From Oscillospiraceae bacterium (GTDB lineage Bacteria; Bacillota; Clostridia; Oscillospirales; Acutalibacteraceae): a stretch of DNA of 64,000 bases. Below, one piece after another: positions 16,792 through 24,702 of this stretch. Position numbers and translations under genes: made by a program. The stretch spans positions 62,001 to 126,000 of the forward strand of contig CADARP010000001.1 in assembly GCA_902790325.1 (NCBI GenBank), read 5' to 3'. The notes beneath the pieces were generated by a model. The model worked only from the letters and a program-made list of their open reading frames with translations, was not told where the DNA came from and did no database searches. The first letter of the stretch is position 1, and each line of letters opens with the position of its first letter.

Positions 16792-19031
16792 GTGTATTTG
16801 ATCGTTACGCGCCGTTTGTACAGGATTTCATCTACCGCAACGGCTGGGAATCGCTGCGCGCCATCCAGGTCGCGGCCGGCGACGCCATATTCAATACGGA
16901 TGAGAATGTGCTGCTGACGGCGTCCACCGCTTCCGGCAAGACCGAAGCGGCGTTCTTTCCGATCCTGACGCTGTTTTCGGAAGATATGCCGCGCTCCGTC
17001 GGGGCGATCTACATCGGGCCGCTGAAGGCGCTGATCAACGACCAGTTCCTGCGCCTTACGGAGCTGTGCGACGAAGCGGGCATTCCTGTCTGGCATTGGC
17101 ACGGCGACGTTTCGCAGTCGCACAAGGCGCGTATGCTCAAAAAGCCGTCCGGCATTTTGCAGATCACGCCCGAATCGCTGGAAGCGATGCTTCTGCGCAA
17201 GCACGCCGACATCCCGCGGCTGTTCGGCGATCTGCGGTTTATCGTGATCGACGAAGTGCATTCCCTCATGCGCGGCGACCGCGGCGGGCAGACGCTGTGT
17301 CTGATCGAGCGCCTGTGCAGGCTCGCCGGCGTCAATCCGCGGCGGATAGGTCTGTCTGCCACGATCGGTGATCCGCAGAGCACGGGCGCGTTCCTTTCGA
17401 GCGGTACGGGTCGCGGCACGGTCGTGCCGAAGATCGAGGCAAAGGGGACGCGCTGGCGGCTGTCGATGGAGCATTTCTATATCCAGGGGCCGCAGGCGTC
17501 TGAGGGCAAAACGGTCGATGCGCAGCCGGTACTGGACGATAAGACCGATACCGCGCCGCAATACGCCGACCCCGGCATCGGTTATATTTTTGAACATACG
17601 CGCGGCAAGAAGTGCCTTGTTTTCGTCAACTCCCGCGAGGAGTGCGAAGCGGTGACGACGACGCTGCGCCAATACTGCGAGAGCCGGCATGAACCTGACC
17701 GCTTCCTGATCCACCACGGCAATCTGTCCGCTTCCTACCGCGAGACGGCGGAGGAGATCATGAAGGACGACAGCCAGCTTCAGACGACCGTCACGACGGC
17801 GACGCTGGAGCTGGGCATAGACATCGGCCGTCTGGAACGCGCGTTCCAGATCGACGCGCCGTTCATGGTCTCGTCCTTCCTGCAGCGTCTGGGACGCACG
17901 GGCAGGCGCGACCAGCCGCCGGAAATGTGGTTCGTCATACGCGAGGATATGCCCGAGGTGCGCGCCATGCTGCCGACGACTGTCCCGTGGAAGCTGCTGC
18001 AGGGCATCGCGCTCGTGCAGTTGTATCTCGAGGAGCACTGGGTCGAGCCGCCGAAGCTCGACCGTCTGCCGTTTAGTCTGCTTTACCACCAGACGATGAG
18101 TACGCTCGCTTCCTGCGGGGAACTGACCGCGGCGCAGCTTGCCGAACGCGTGCTGACGCTGAGCGTGTTTCACCGCATCACAAAGGACGATTACCGCGAG
18201 CTGCTGCGGCATCTTCTCGAAACGGAACAGATCCAGCGCACCGAAGAGGGCGGCCTTATCGTCGGACTGGCAGGGGAGAGGGTCATCAATTCCTTTAAGT
18301 TCTACGCCGTCTTCCAGGAGAGCGAGGAATATACCGTGCGCTGCGGGCCGCAGGCGCTGGGCACCATCGTCTCACCGCCGCCCGTGGGCGAGAAGCTGGC
18401 GCTGGCGGGGCACGTCTGGATCGTGGAGGAGATTGACCACAAGCGGCGTCTGATCTACTGCGAGCCGGTCAAGGGCAAGGTGCCCGCCTATTTCGGCGAG
18501 TGCCCGGGCGATATTCAGACGCACGTGCTCGAACGGATGCGCCGCGTGCTGAAGGAAGATATACAGTACCCGTATCTGATGGAGAACGCCGTGTCGCGTC
18601 TCGAAACAGCGCGCAGGTCTGCCCGAAATTCCGGCGCGGCGGATGTTCCGCTGGTATGTCTGGGCGGCAATATGTGGTGTCTGTTCCCGTGGCTCGGAAC
18701 ATACGCGTTTTTTGCGCTCGAACGTTTCCTCAAGCGCCGGTGCAAAGACAGGCTCGGCCTGTCGTCGCTCGATTCTTCGCGGCCGTATTTCATCCAGTTC
18801 AAAATGAAGGCGGATCCCGCGGAATTCTTTGAGGTGCTGTGGGACGAGGCGGAAAAGCCGATCGATCCCATGGAACTCGTCTACGACGGCGAGGTGCCTT
18901 TGTTCGAGAAGTATGACGAATACGTTCCCGCTTCGCTCGTGCGCAAAGGATTCGCCTATGGGATTCTGGATATCGAGGGGATGCTTGCGCGCGTTCGTTC
19001 GTGGAAGGCGCAGAAGGAACGTCTGTTTTAG
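16788..19031 (+). CDS. brxHI: Lhr-like superfamily II helicase (BrxHI type)
   Basis: The 747-residue protein has all main SF2 motifs: TASTASGKT (44-52, motif I), DEVH (155-158, motif II), SAT (190-192, motif III) and QRLGRTGRR (366-374, motif VI). The C-terminal half resembles Lhr-core/BrxHI proteins, with winged-helix and beta-rich regions. I see no nuclease motif. It would use ATP to translocate on nucleic acid. In BREX type 2, BrxHI accompanies BrxD, as here. It is the last gene of the overlapping trio; no clear terminator follows, and the next gene has its own promoter 47 bases later. Confidence 0.9.
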   Translation: MSVFDRYAPFVQDFIYRNGWESLRAIQVAAGDAIFNTDENVLLTASTASGKTEAAFFPILTLFSEDMPRSVGAIYIGPLKALINDQFLRLTELCDEAGIPVWHWHGDVSQSHKARMLKKPSGILQITPESLEAMLLRKHADIPRLFGDLRFIVIDEVHSLMRGDRGGQTLCLIERLCRLAGVNPRRIGLSATIGDPQSTGAFLSSGTGRGTVVPKIEAKGTRWRLSMEHFYIQGPQASEGKTVDAQPVLDDKTDTAPQYADPGIGYIFEHTRGKKCLVFVNSREECEAVTTTLRQYCESRHEPDRFLIHHGNLSASYRETAEEIMKDDSQLQTTVTTATLELGIDIGRLERAFQIDAPFMVSSFLQRLGRTGRRDQPPEMWFVIREDMPEVRAMLPTTVPWKLLQGIALVQLYLEEHWVEPPKLDRLPFSLLYHQTMSTLASCGELTAAQLAERVLTLSVFHRITKDDYRELLRHLLETEQIQRTEEGGLIVGLAGERVINSFKFYAVFQESEEYTVRCGPQALGTIVSPPPVGEKLALAGHVWIVEEIDHKRRLIYCEPVKGKVPAYFGECPGDIQTHVLERMRRVLKEDIQYPYLMENAVSRLETARRSARNSGAADVPLVCLGGNMWCLFPWLGTYAFFALERFLKRRCKDRLGLSSLDSSRPYFIQFKMKADPAEFFEVLWDEAEKPIDPMELVYDGEVPLFEKYDEYVPASLVRKGFAYGILDIEGMLARVRSWKAQKERLF

Positions 19032-19077
19032 TCGCTTTGCCGAATCCGCACGGTCTTTTTTGTGAAGAATGACGATA

Positions 19078-19106
19078 TTGCAAAGTGCTTTTTTCTATGA
19101 TATACT
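19078..19106 (+). promoter_or_regulatory. Promoter of the SPFH gene
   Basis: TTGCAA and TATACT are separated by 17 bases, with TGA before the -10 (extended -10). The SPFH start codon is 50 bases downstream. Confidence 0.7.
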
Positions 19107-19119
19107 GTTTTTTAAGGAA

Positions 19120-19137
19120 GTGTACGGCACCGTACAC
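19120..19137. promoter_or_regulatory. Perfect inverted repeat in the SPFH gene leader, candidate operator
   Basis: GTGTACGG and CCGTACAC are perfect 8-base arms separated by two bases. The repeat lies 13 bases past the -10 and ends just before the Shine-Dalgarno, a position where a bound repressor or mRNA hairpin would control the SPFH gene. Confidence 0.5.
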
Positions 19138-19156
19138 GCGAAAGGAGTAATCAACT

Positions 19157-20473
19157 ATGGGTCTTATTAAAGCTGGCGTCGGCGCACTGGGCGGCGTATT
19201 GGCGGATCAGTGGAAAGAGTTTTTCTACTGCGACGCACTCGCCAAGGACGTCATGGTCGTCAAAGGACAAAAGCGTATTACCGGCCGTTCCTCCAATACG
19301 AGAGGCAACGACAACATCATCTCCAACGGGTCCGGCATCGCTGTTGCGGACGGACAGTGCATGATCATCGTGGAGCAGGGCAAGATCGTCGAAGTGTGTG
19401 CGGAGCCCGGCGAGTTCACGTATGACAGCTCCACCGAACCGAGCATCTTCACCGGCAGACTCGGCGACAGCATCAAAGAGACGTTTAAACTGATCGGCAA
19501 GCGCTTCACCTACGGCGGCGATACCGGCAAGGATCAGCGCGTGTATTACTTCAATACCAAGGAGCTGACCGATAACAAGTTCGGCACGCCCAACCCCGTT
19601 CCGTTCCGCGTTGTGGACCGCAACATCGGTCTGGATATCGACATCAGCGTGCGCTGCAACGGTATCTACTCCTACCGCATCGCCGACCCGCTGCTTTTCT
19701 ACACGCATGTGTGCGGCAACGTCGAGAGCGAATACAACCGCACCGAGATCGACGCGCAGCTCAAGACGGAATTCCTCAGCGCACTGCAGCCGGCGTTTGC
19801 CAAGATCTCCGAGATGGGCATCCGTTACAGCGCGCTGCCCGGTCACACGACCGAGCTGTGCGACGCGATGAACGACGTGCTCACGCCGAAGTGGAAGGAA
19901 CTGCGCGGTCTTGCGATCGTTTCCGTGGGCATCAATTCCATCAACGCGCCCAAGGAAGACGAAGACATGATCAAGCAGCTGCAGAGAAATGCAGTCATGC
20001 GCGATCCGACCATGGCGGGCGCGACGATCGTCGGCGCGCAGGCCGACGCGATGAAGGCGGCCGCATCCAACTCCGCCGGCGCGATGACGGGCTTCATGGG
20101 CATGGGCTTTGCGCAGAATGCGGGCGGCATGAATGCGCAGAACCTGTTCGCAATGGGTCAGCAGCAAGCGCAGCAGGCTCCCGCACAGCAGGCGGCACCG
20201 CAGGCAGGCGCATGGAAGTGCAGCTGCGGCAACGTCGCCACGGGCAAGTTCTGCCCCGAGTGCGGCAGCCCGAAACCGGAACCGCAGGGCTGGACCTGCA
20301 AGTGCGGCGCTGTGAACCAGGGCAAGTTCTGCCCCAACTGCGGCGCGAAGAAGCCGGAAGGCGCTCCGCTGTATCGCTGCGACAAGTGCGGCTGGACGCC
20401 CGAAGATCCGCATAATCCGCCGAAGTTCTGCCCCGAGTGCGGCGACGTCTTCGACGCGAACGATGCAAAATAA
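19157..20473 (+). CDS. SPFH domain protein with three C-terminal zinc ribbons (YdjI-like)
   Basis: The 438-residue protein has an SPFH/band-7-like domain in its first ~290 residues, of the Bacillus YdjI type (often labelled virion core protein without being viral). A Gly/Ala/Met/Gln-rich linker follows. The last ~95 residues hold three zinc ribbons, each with two CxC or CxxC pairs (CSCG/CPECG, CKCG/CPNCG, CDKCG/CPECG). YdjI-type proteins work with PspA-like proteins in membrane stress (family knowledge), but no pspA is seen here. The start follows AAAGGAG. It has its own promoter and a palindromic leader. Confidence 0.85.
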   Translation: MGLIKAGVGALGGVLADQWKEFFYCDALAKDVMVVKGQKRITGRSSNTRGNDNIISNGSGIAVADGQCMIIVEQGKIVEVCAEPGEFTYDSSTEPSIFTGRLGDSIKETFKLIGKRFTYGGDTGKDQRVYYFNTKELTDNKFGTPNPVPFRVVDRNIGLDIDISVRCNGIYSYRIADPLLFYTHVCGNVESEYNRTEIDAQLKTEFLSALQPAFAKISEMGIRYSALPGHTTELCDAMNDVLTPKWKELRGLAIVSVGINSINAPKEDEDMIKQLQRNAVMRDPTMAGATIVGAQADAMKAAASNSAGAMTGFMGMGFAQNAGGMNAQNLFAMGQQQAQQAPAQQAAPQAGAWKCSCGNVATGKFCPECGSPKPEPQGWTCKCGAVNQGKFCPNCGAKKPEGAPLYRCDKCGWTPEDPHNPPKFCPECGDVFDANDAK

Positions 20474-20499
20474 GCAAATCTGACAATTTGAATCGGACA

Positions 20500-20530
20500 G
20501 GGCGGGACAGTTTGCTGTTCCGCCCGTTTT
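20500..20530 (+). terminator. Terminator or attenuator between the SPFH and DUF6935-like genes
   Basis: GGGCGGGACAG pairs with CTGTTCCGCCC (11 bp with one G-T pair, loop TTTG), followed by GTTTTGTCC. An outer CGGACA/TGTCCG pair could extend it. The T-run is short, so partial read-through into the next gene is plausible. Confidence 0.6.
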
Positions 20531-20548
20531 GTCCGGAAAGGACACAGT

Positions 20549-21139
20549 ATGGGATTATTTGATTCTCTGAAAACCAAGGCGGTTCACGAAGTCGGAAACG
20601 CCGTGCGCGGCGCCGTCGGCACAGCGGCGCAGAATGCCGGCAATTATTCGCAGACCGTCACGCTGCAGGCGCTTCCGCAGAATCTTGCCGAGATGCAGGC
20701 CATGCCGCAGGCCGACCTGCAAAGTCCGTACGGAACAGCGGCTCTTACGATCGCTGCGCTCTGCCGCTACGGCGAGAGTGTCGACGACTGCGTACAGATG
20801 CTCGACTTCCTGCGCGGGCCGCGCCCCCTCAGTCCGATGGACAAACAGTTTCTGCGCGACCGTCTTGTCGGTAAAGCGTATGTGCCGATCTCCTACTTTG
20901 AGGGGACTTCGCCGCAGAACGACTATACGCCGTCCGTGCCGTACCGCATCACCGTCAAAAAGAACCCTTACTCCGAACAAGGCGAAGATTTTCTGACGCT
21001 GTACGTGCATTCTTCCGGCGCCGATTCCGACCGGATCGTCGAGGTACGGCGCAAGCCGAGCACGGGACAGTGGTTCCTCTGGGAGGCCAAATGTCTGTCG
21101 GATATCCGCGTTCCCGTGTCCGCGGACCCGTGGGCATGA
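20549..21139 (+). CDS. DUF6935-like protein of unknown function
   Basis: The 196-residue protein has an amphipathic, Ala/Gly-rich N-terminus (SLKTKAVHEVGNAVRGAVG) that could touch membranes, and a conserved-looking C-terminal domain with SPMDKQFLRDRL, SYFEGTSPQNDYTPS and a DPWA end. I associate this pattern with DUF6935, whose role is unknown; the assignment is from memory. There is no signal peptide or catalytic motif. The start follows GGAAAGG. It lies 75 bases downstream of the SPFH gene, separated by a hairpin, and probably serves with it. Confidence 0.7.
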   Translation: MGLFDSLKTKAVHEVGNAVRGAVGTAAQNAGNYSQTVTLQALPQNLAEMQAMPQADLQSPYGTAALTIAALCRYGESVDDCVQMLDFLRGPRPLSPMDKQFLRDRLVGKAYVPISYFEGTSPQNDYTPSVPYRITVKKNPYSEQGEDFLTLYVHSSGADSDRIVEVRRKPSTGQWFLWEAKCLSDIRVPVSADPWA

Positions 21140-21264
21140 GACTTTTTTAATAATTGATCCGGGTGTGTTTTGAGCACGGAACGCGTATATCAACCATATG
21201 TTGTGGAGAGCGAAAAACGGAACACAATCAAATATTAAGATTTCTTTTAAATCGTAAAAAATGG

Positions 21265-21293
21265 TTGCAAACAAGGGGAATTTCGTTTATAAT
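21265..21293 (+). promoter_or_regulatory. Promoter of the secreted Ig-like protein gene
   Basis: TTGCAA and TATAAT are separated by 17 bases, 44 bases upstream of the start codon. The surrounding 21140-21260 stretch is AT-richer than the coding DNA and shows no other feature. Confidence 0.8.
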
Positions 21294-21337
21294 ACGCATT
21301 GGGCTTGAAACCAAAAACACAAAAAGGAGTATCAAGT

Positions 21338-22876
21338 ATGAAAAAAGGATTTATGAAATCGCTTGCTCTGCTGCTCGCGATGCTCATGACTATGAGCATG
21401 TTCGGCGTGGGCGCATCCGCAGTGGATCCGACACTCGTATCCATCTCCATCGGCGCGGATGAACTGGAGATCGAAAAGGGCCAAACCAGACAGCTTTCCG
21501 CCACCGCAGTGTATTCCGACTACTCGACCAAGACGATCACGGAACTCGCGCGCTGGGCTTCGGATAACACGGAATATGTTACCGTTTCCAGCAAGGGTCT
21601 TGTGAGCGCACTGAAAATCACGAACGAACCGGTTACGATCTACGCCACCTATACCGAAAACGGCGTGACCAAGGAAGCGACCTGTGACATCAAAGTTGTC
21701 AGAGCGCCTATCCATGTCGATAAGATCAGCTGGACTTGGAGCGCGAATTCGCTCTATGCCGGCACAAGCAAGGAATACTCGTTCGATTATTCGAGCAGAG
21801 TGTATTCGATCCTTCCGGATAACGCGGATATCAAGACCGCGACGCTCGAGTGCGTGCCTGCTTACGCGCTGCAGATCGACAACGAGAAGAAGACCTTCAA
21901 GGTCAATCCGCTCGAAGACAGAGAAACGCTTTCCGTCACCCTGACGCTGACCGCGGACGGCGCCGGCGCATCCTGCCTGCCCGTGTCGAAGACGATGACG
22001 ATCTACAGAGACATCCCGATCACCGGTGTTTCGTGGGATTTCGTCAACGGCACCAGAACGCCGTGGTACAGCTACTATGACAAGACCTACACCTCTCAGG
22101 TCGCCGAGTACTATTTCATGCCCACCGAAATGGGCAACCCCGCTGCGGAATATAAATTCAAGGTCCTTCCGCAGGCTCTGAACGCGAGTCTTAAGTCTAT
22201 CATCGAGCTGTGCGACGTTACGTTTACAAGCTCCGATAAGAGAGTCATCTTCTTTGATGAAATCACTGGCCGCCTGATCCCCGTCGGCAACGGCACTGCG
22301 GATCTGACCATCACTTTGGTCACGCCCAAGGGCAAGGTCTTTAAAGATGTTGTAACGGCTGGCGTTTACGGCTCTCCCTACACGCCCATCACTTCTGTCG
22401 AGATCGTTCCTTCGGATGATGCGAACAAGTGCGAAGTCGGCAAGGACGAAACACCCAAAGTTTCTCTGATGTATGAGAAGGATCTCACGCTGAAGACGAA
22501 GATGAACGACGGCGCGACGTTCGATAACAAGACGATCGATATCATGGTCAACGACGGCAGAATCCTCAAGACTGCCAAAAAGTGCGACGTTAAATGGTCG
22601 TGCGATAACGAAGATCTTCTTGAAGTCTCGACGAATAAGGATGGCACCGCGACCATCAAGGCTAAAGGCGCCGGCGACGCGACCGTCAAGCTGACGATCA
22701 ACGACAGCGGCGAGAAGATCGTCAAAGAAGTCAGAGTCCACACATGGATGTCCTGGTGGGAAGCTCTGGTCGGATTTCTGGGCGCTCTGTTTACCTTCCA
22801 TTGGGGCCAGGTACCGATGTTCTTCAAGGCAATGTTCACTTCTATCGGAGATCTCTTCTCCGGTTCCCACTGCTGA
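21338..22876 (+). CDS. Secreted protein with bacterial Ig-like (Big) domain
   Basis: The 512-residue protein starts with a clear signal peptide (basic MKKGFMK, a Leu/Met-rich core, likely cleavage after GASA near residue 27). Residues ~30-120 look like a Big_2 Ig-like domain (KGQTRQLSATAVYSD, then a WASDN strand). Further beta-rich Ig-like units follow, with one more near residues 400-470. The last ~40 residues are aromatic and hydrophobic (WWEALVGFLGALFTF) and could associate with membrane. It has no sorting motif or enzyme motif. I infer a surface or secreted adhesion/structural protein. Its codons look more A-rich (AGA Arg, AAG Lys) than the neighbours, suggesting high expression or separate origin. 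Confidence 0.75.
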   Translation: MKKGFMKSLALLLAMLMTMSMFGVGASAVDPTLVSISIGADELEIEKGQTRQLSATAVYSDYSTKTITELARWASDNTEYVTVSSKGLVSALKITNEPVTIYATYTENGVTKEATCDIKVVRAPIHVDKISWTWSANSLYAGTSKEYSFDYSSRVYSILPDNADIKTATLECVPAYALQIDNEKKTFKVNPLEDRETLSVTLTLTADGAGASCLPVSKTMTIYRDIPITGVSWDFVNGTRTPWYSYYDKTYTSQVAEYYFMPTEMGNPAAEYKFKVLPQALNASLKSIIELCDVTFTSSDKRVIFFDEITGRLIPVGNGTADLTITLVTPKGKVFKDVVTAGVYGSPYTPITSVEIVPSDDANKCEVGKDETPKVSLMYEKDLTLKTKMNDGATFDNKTIDIMVNDGRILKTAKKCDVKWSCDNEDLLEVSTNKDGTATIKAKGAGDATVKLTINDSGEKIVKEVRVHTWMSWWEALVGFLGALFTFHWGQVPMFFKAMFTSIGDLFSGSHC

Positions 22877-22900
22877 TCGATCGGCAATCTCAAAATCTGC

Positions 22901-22941
22901 GCAGGGATGAACGCACGTTCATCCCTGCATTTGGCGTTTTT
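22901..22941 (+). terminator. Rho-independent terminator after the Ig-like gene
   Basis: GCAGGGATGAAC and GTTCATCCCTGC form a perfect 12-bp stem with a four-base loop, followed eight bases later by five T residues. It lies 24 bases past the stop codon. Confidence 0.75.
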
Positions 22942-22954
22942 AACGGGGGAAAAC

Positions 22955-23578
22955 ATGGAAGGATACAAAACGATCCGCGCTGCGGCAAGCGATGAATTTG
23001 TCGAAAAAAAATCCCGCTTTATCGGTCACATCTGTCCTGTCACAACACAGGAGCAGGCAGTCGCGTTCATCCGCGAAAAAAAAAGCACGTATTGGGACGC
23101 GACACACAATGTCTATGCATACGTGCTGCGTGAGGGACAAACGCGGCGGTATTCCGACGACGGAGAGCCGCAGGGTACGGCAGGCATCCCCGTGCTGGAT
23201 GTGCTGCTGAAAGAAGAACTGACGGACTGCGTCGTTGTGGTGACGCGCTATTTCGGCGGTACGCTGTTGGGCGTGGGCGGTCTTGTGCGCGCGTATTCGC
23301 ACGGCTCGAAGATCGCTGTCGACGCCGGCGGCATCGTGACGATGACGCTGTGCGCGCAGTTGGAGATCGTCTGCGATTATACGTTCTACGGCAGGCTGAC
23401 GTCGTTGATCCCGGAGATGGGCGGCGTTGTGGAGGATACGCAGTTTGCCGATCTGGTCACGGTCGTCTGCCGTATGCCCGTATCGCTTGTCGATGCGTTC
23501 GATGAGAAGCTGTTCGATCAGAGTTTCGGGAAATACCGCAGCCGGAAGCTGTCCGAAAGTTTTTCGCCGATCGGTTGA
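22955..23578 (+). CDS. YigZ/IMPACT family protein
   Basis: The 207-residue protein has the UPF0029/IMPACT N-terminal pattern (KKSRFIGHICPV, then DATHNVYAYVLR, SDDGEPQGTAG, and RYFGGTLLGVGGLVRAY) and a C-terminal ferredoxin-like DUF1949 domain. The bacterial role is unsettled; the eukaryotic relative regulates translation stress kinases. I start at ATG 22955 because homology begins there (MEGYKTI) after GGGGGA; the frame continues upstream through the terminator. Confidence 0.9.
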   Translation: MEGYKTIRAAASDEFVEKKSRFIGHICPVTTQEQAVAFIREKKSTYWDATHNVYAYVLREGQTRRYSDDGEPQGTAGIPVLDVLLKEELTDCVVVVTRYFGGTLLGVGGLVRAYSHGSKIAVDAGGIVTMTLCAQLEIVCDYTFYGRLTSLIPEMGGVVEDTQFADLVTVVCRMPVSLVDAFDEKLFDQSFGKYRSRKLSESFSPIG

Positions 23579-23664
23579 TTTTTTTAAAGGGTTTTTCCTT
23601 TTTTCGACGTAAAATATAATTAGAACGCTTTTTTGTGACGAAGAATAAAAATCGAGGGATGGAT

Positions 23665-24666
23665 ATGGACGATCGGATCCGCAGAAAGAGTTGTTTTTTG
23701 GAGCATGCTGTGCTTTCTCCTGCTGCCGCTTTTGCGGATGAGAGCCGCGGCCGTCAGCGTCCGGAGGAGGAATGCCCCGTACGCACGTCTTTTCAGCGTG
23801 ACCGCGACCGGATCATCCACTGCAACTCTTTCCGCAGGCTCAAGCACAAGACGCAGGTTTTCCTCTCTCCCGAGGGCGATCATTACCGCACGCGTCTGAC
23901 GCACACATTGGAGGTCGCGCAGATCGCGCGAACGATCGCCCGGGCACTCGATCTGAACGAGGATCTGACGGAGGCGATCGCGCTCGGGCACGATCTCGGA
24001 CACACGCCGTTCGGCCACGCCGGAGAGCGCGCGCTCGACGCGGTCTGCAGCACCGGTTTCCGCCACTACCGGCAGAGCCTGCGTGTTGTAGACGTGCTCG
24101 AAAAGGACGGGCAGGGACTGAACCTAACGTATGAGGTGCGCAACGGCATCGTCTGCCACACCAAGGGGACCGAGGCGTTCACGCTCGAGGGGCGCATTGT
24201 GCGTCTTGCCGATCGGATCGCCTATATCAATCACGATATCGACGACGCGGTGCGCGCGGGCGTTATGCTCGAATCGGACATTCCGCCGCACATCCGCGAT
24301 GTGCTCGGGGAAACGAAGACCGAGCGGATCGACCATCTTGTGCTGTCTGCTATTGAACACAGCAAATCGACCATCGAACTCGGCAGCACGGACGCCGCAC
24401 TGTTCGAGGAACTGCATGATTTCATGTTCCGCAATGTTTATACGAATCCGCAGTGCAAAAGCGAGGAGTCCAAAGCGATCGACATGATCCAGTGGCTGTT
24501 CGGTTTTTATATGGACAAGCCCGAGCTTCTGCCCGAAAACTACCGCAGGATCGCGGAATTGGACGGCAAGGAGCGCGCGGTCTGCGATTTTGTCGCCGGT
24601 ATGACCGACCGTTATGCGGTCAGTACGTTTGAATCCTTCTTTGTGCCGAAATCCTGGATGTACTGA
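23665..24666 (+). CDS. dgt: Deoxyguanosinetriphosphate triphosphohydrolase-like protein (HD superfamily)
   Basis: The 333-residue HD-domain protein has RDRDRIIHCNSFRRLKHKTQVF-type start residues, TRLTHTLEVAQIART with the first metal-binding His, and GHDLGHTPFGHAGE with the HD pair. These define the dNTP triphosphohydrolase family, which cleaves dNTPs to nucleoside and triphosphate. It directly precedes dnaG and rpoD, a common clostridial order. The start chosen is ATG 23665, six bases after GAGGG; GTG 23635 and ATG 23659 are also in frame. A TATAAT at 23615-23620 may be the -10, with a poor -35. Confidence 0.92.
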   Translation: MDDRIRRKSCFLEHAVLSPAAAFADESRGRQRPEEECPVRTSFQRDRDRIIHCNSFRRLKHKTQVFLSPEGDHYRTRLTHTLEVAQIARTIARALDLNEDLTEAIALGHDLGHTPFGHAGERALDAVCSTGFRHYRQSLRVVDVLEKDGQGLNLTYEVRNGIVCHTKGTEAFTLEGRIVRLADRIAYINHDIDDAVRAGVMLESDIPPHIRDVLGETKTERIDHLVLSAIEHSKSTIELGSTDAALFEELHDFMFRNVYTNPQCKSEESKAIDMIQWLFGFYMDKPELLPENYRRIAELDGKERAVCDFVAGMTDRYAVSTFESFFVPKSWMY

Positions 24667-24702
24667 AACGCCGTACAAATATGATCCGAGCGGGGTGAGG
24701 AT

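Noticed and set aside
14030-19031. A complete BREX locus or a tellurite-resistance operon
   Set aside because: No pglX methylase, pglZ phosphatase, pglW kinase or brxL is present, and no terC, terD or terZ genes accompany the TerB-type protein.
19044-19056. A 13-base match (ATCCGCACGGTCT) with 34162-34174, at first read as a shared repeat or terminator
   Set aside because: At 34148-34182 it is part of a true hairpin; at 19044 there is no pairing arm, so the match is probably coincidental.
19157-20473. A prophage structural gene, because this family is sometimes labelled virion core protein
   Set aside because: The label is historical; no phage genes, integrase or attachment repeats occur nearby.
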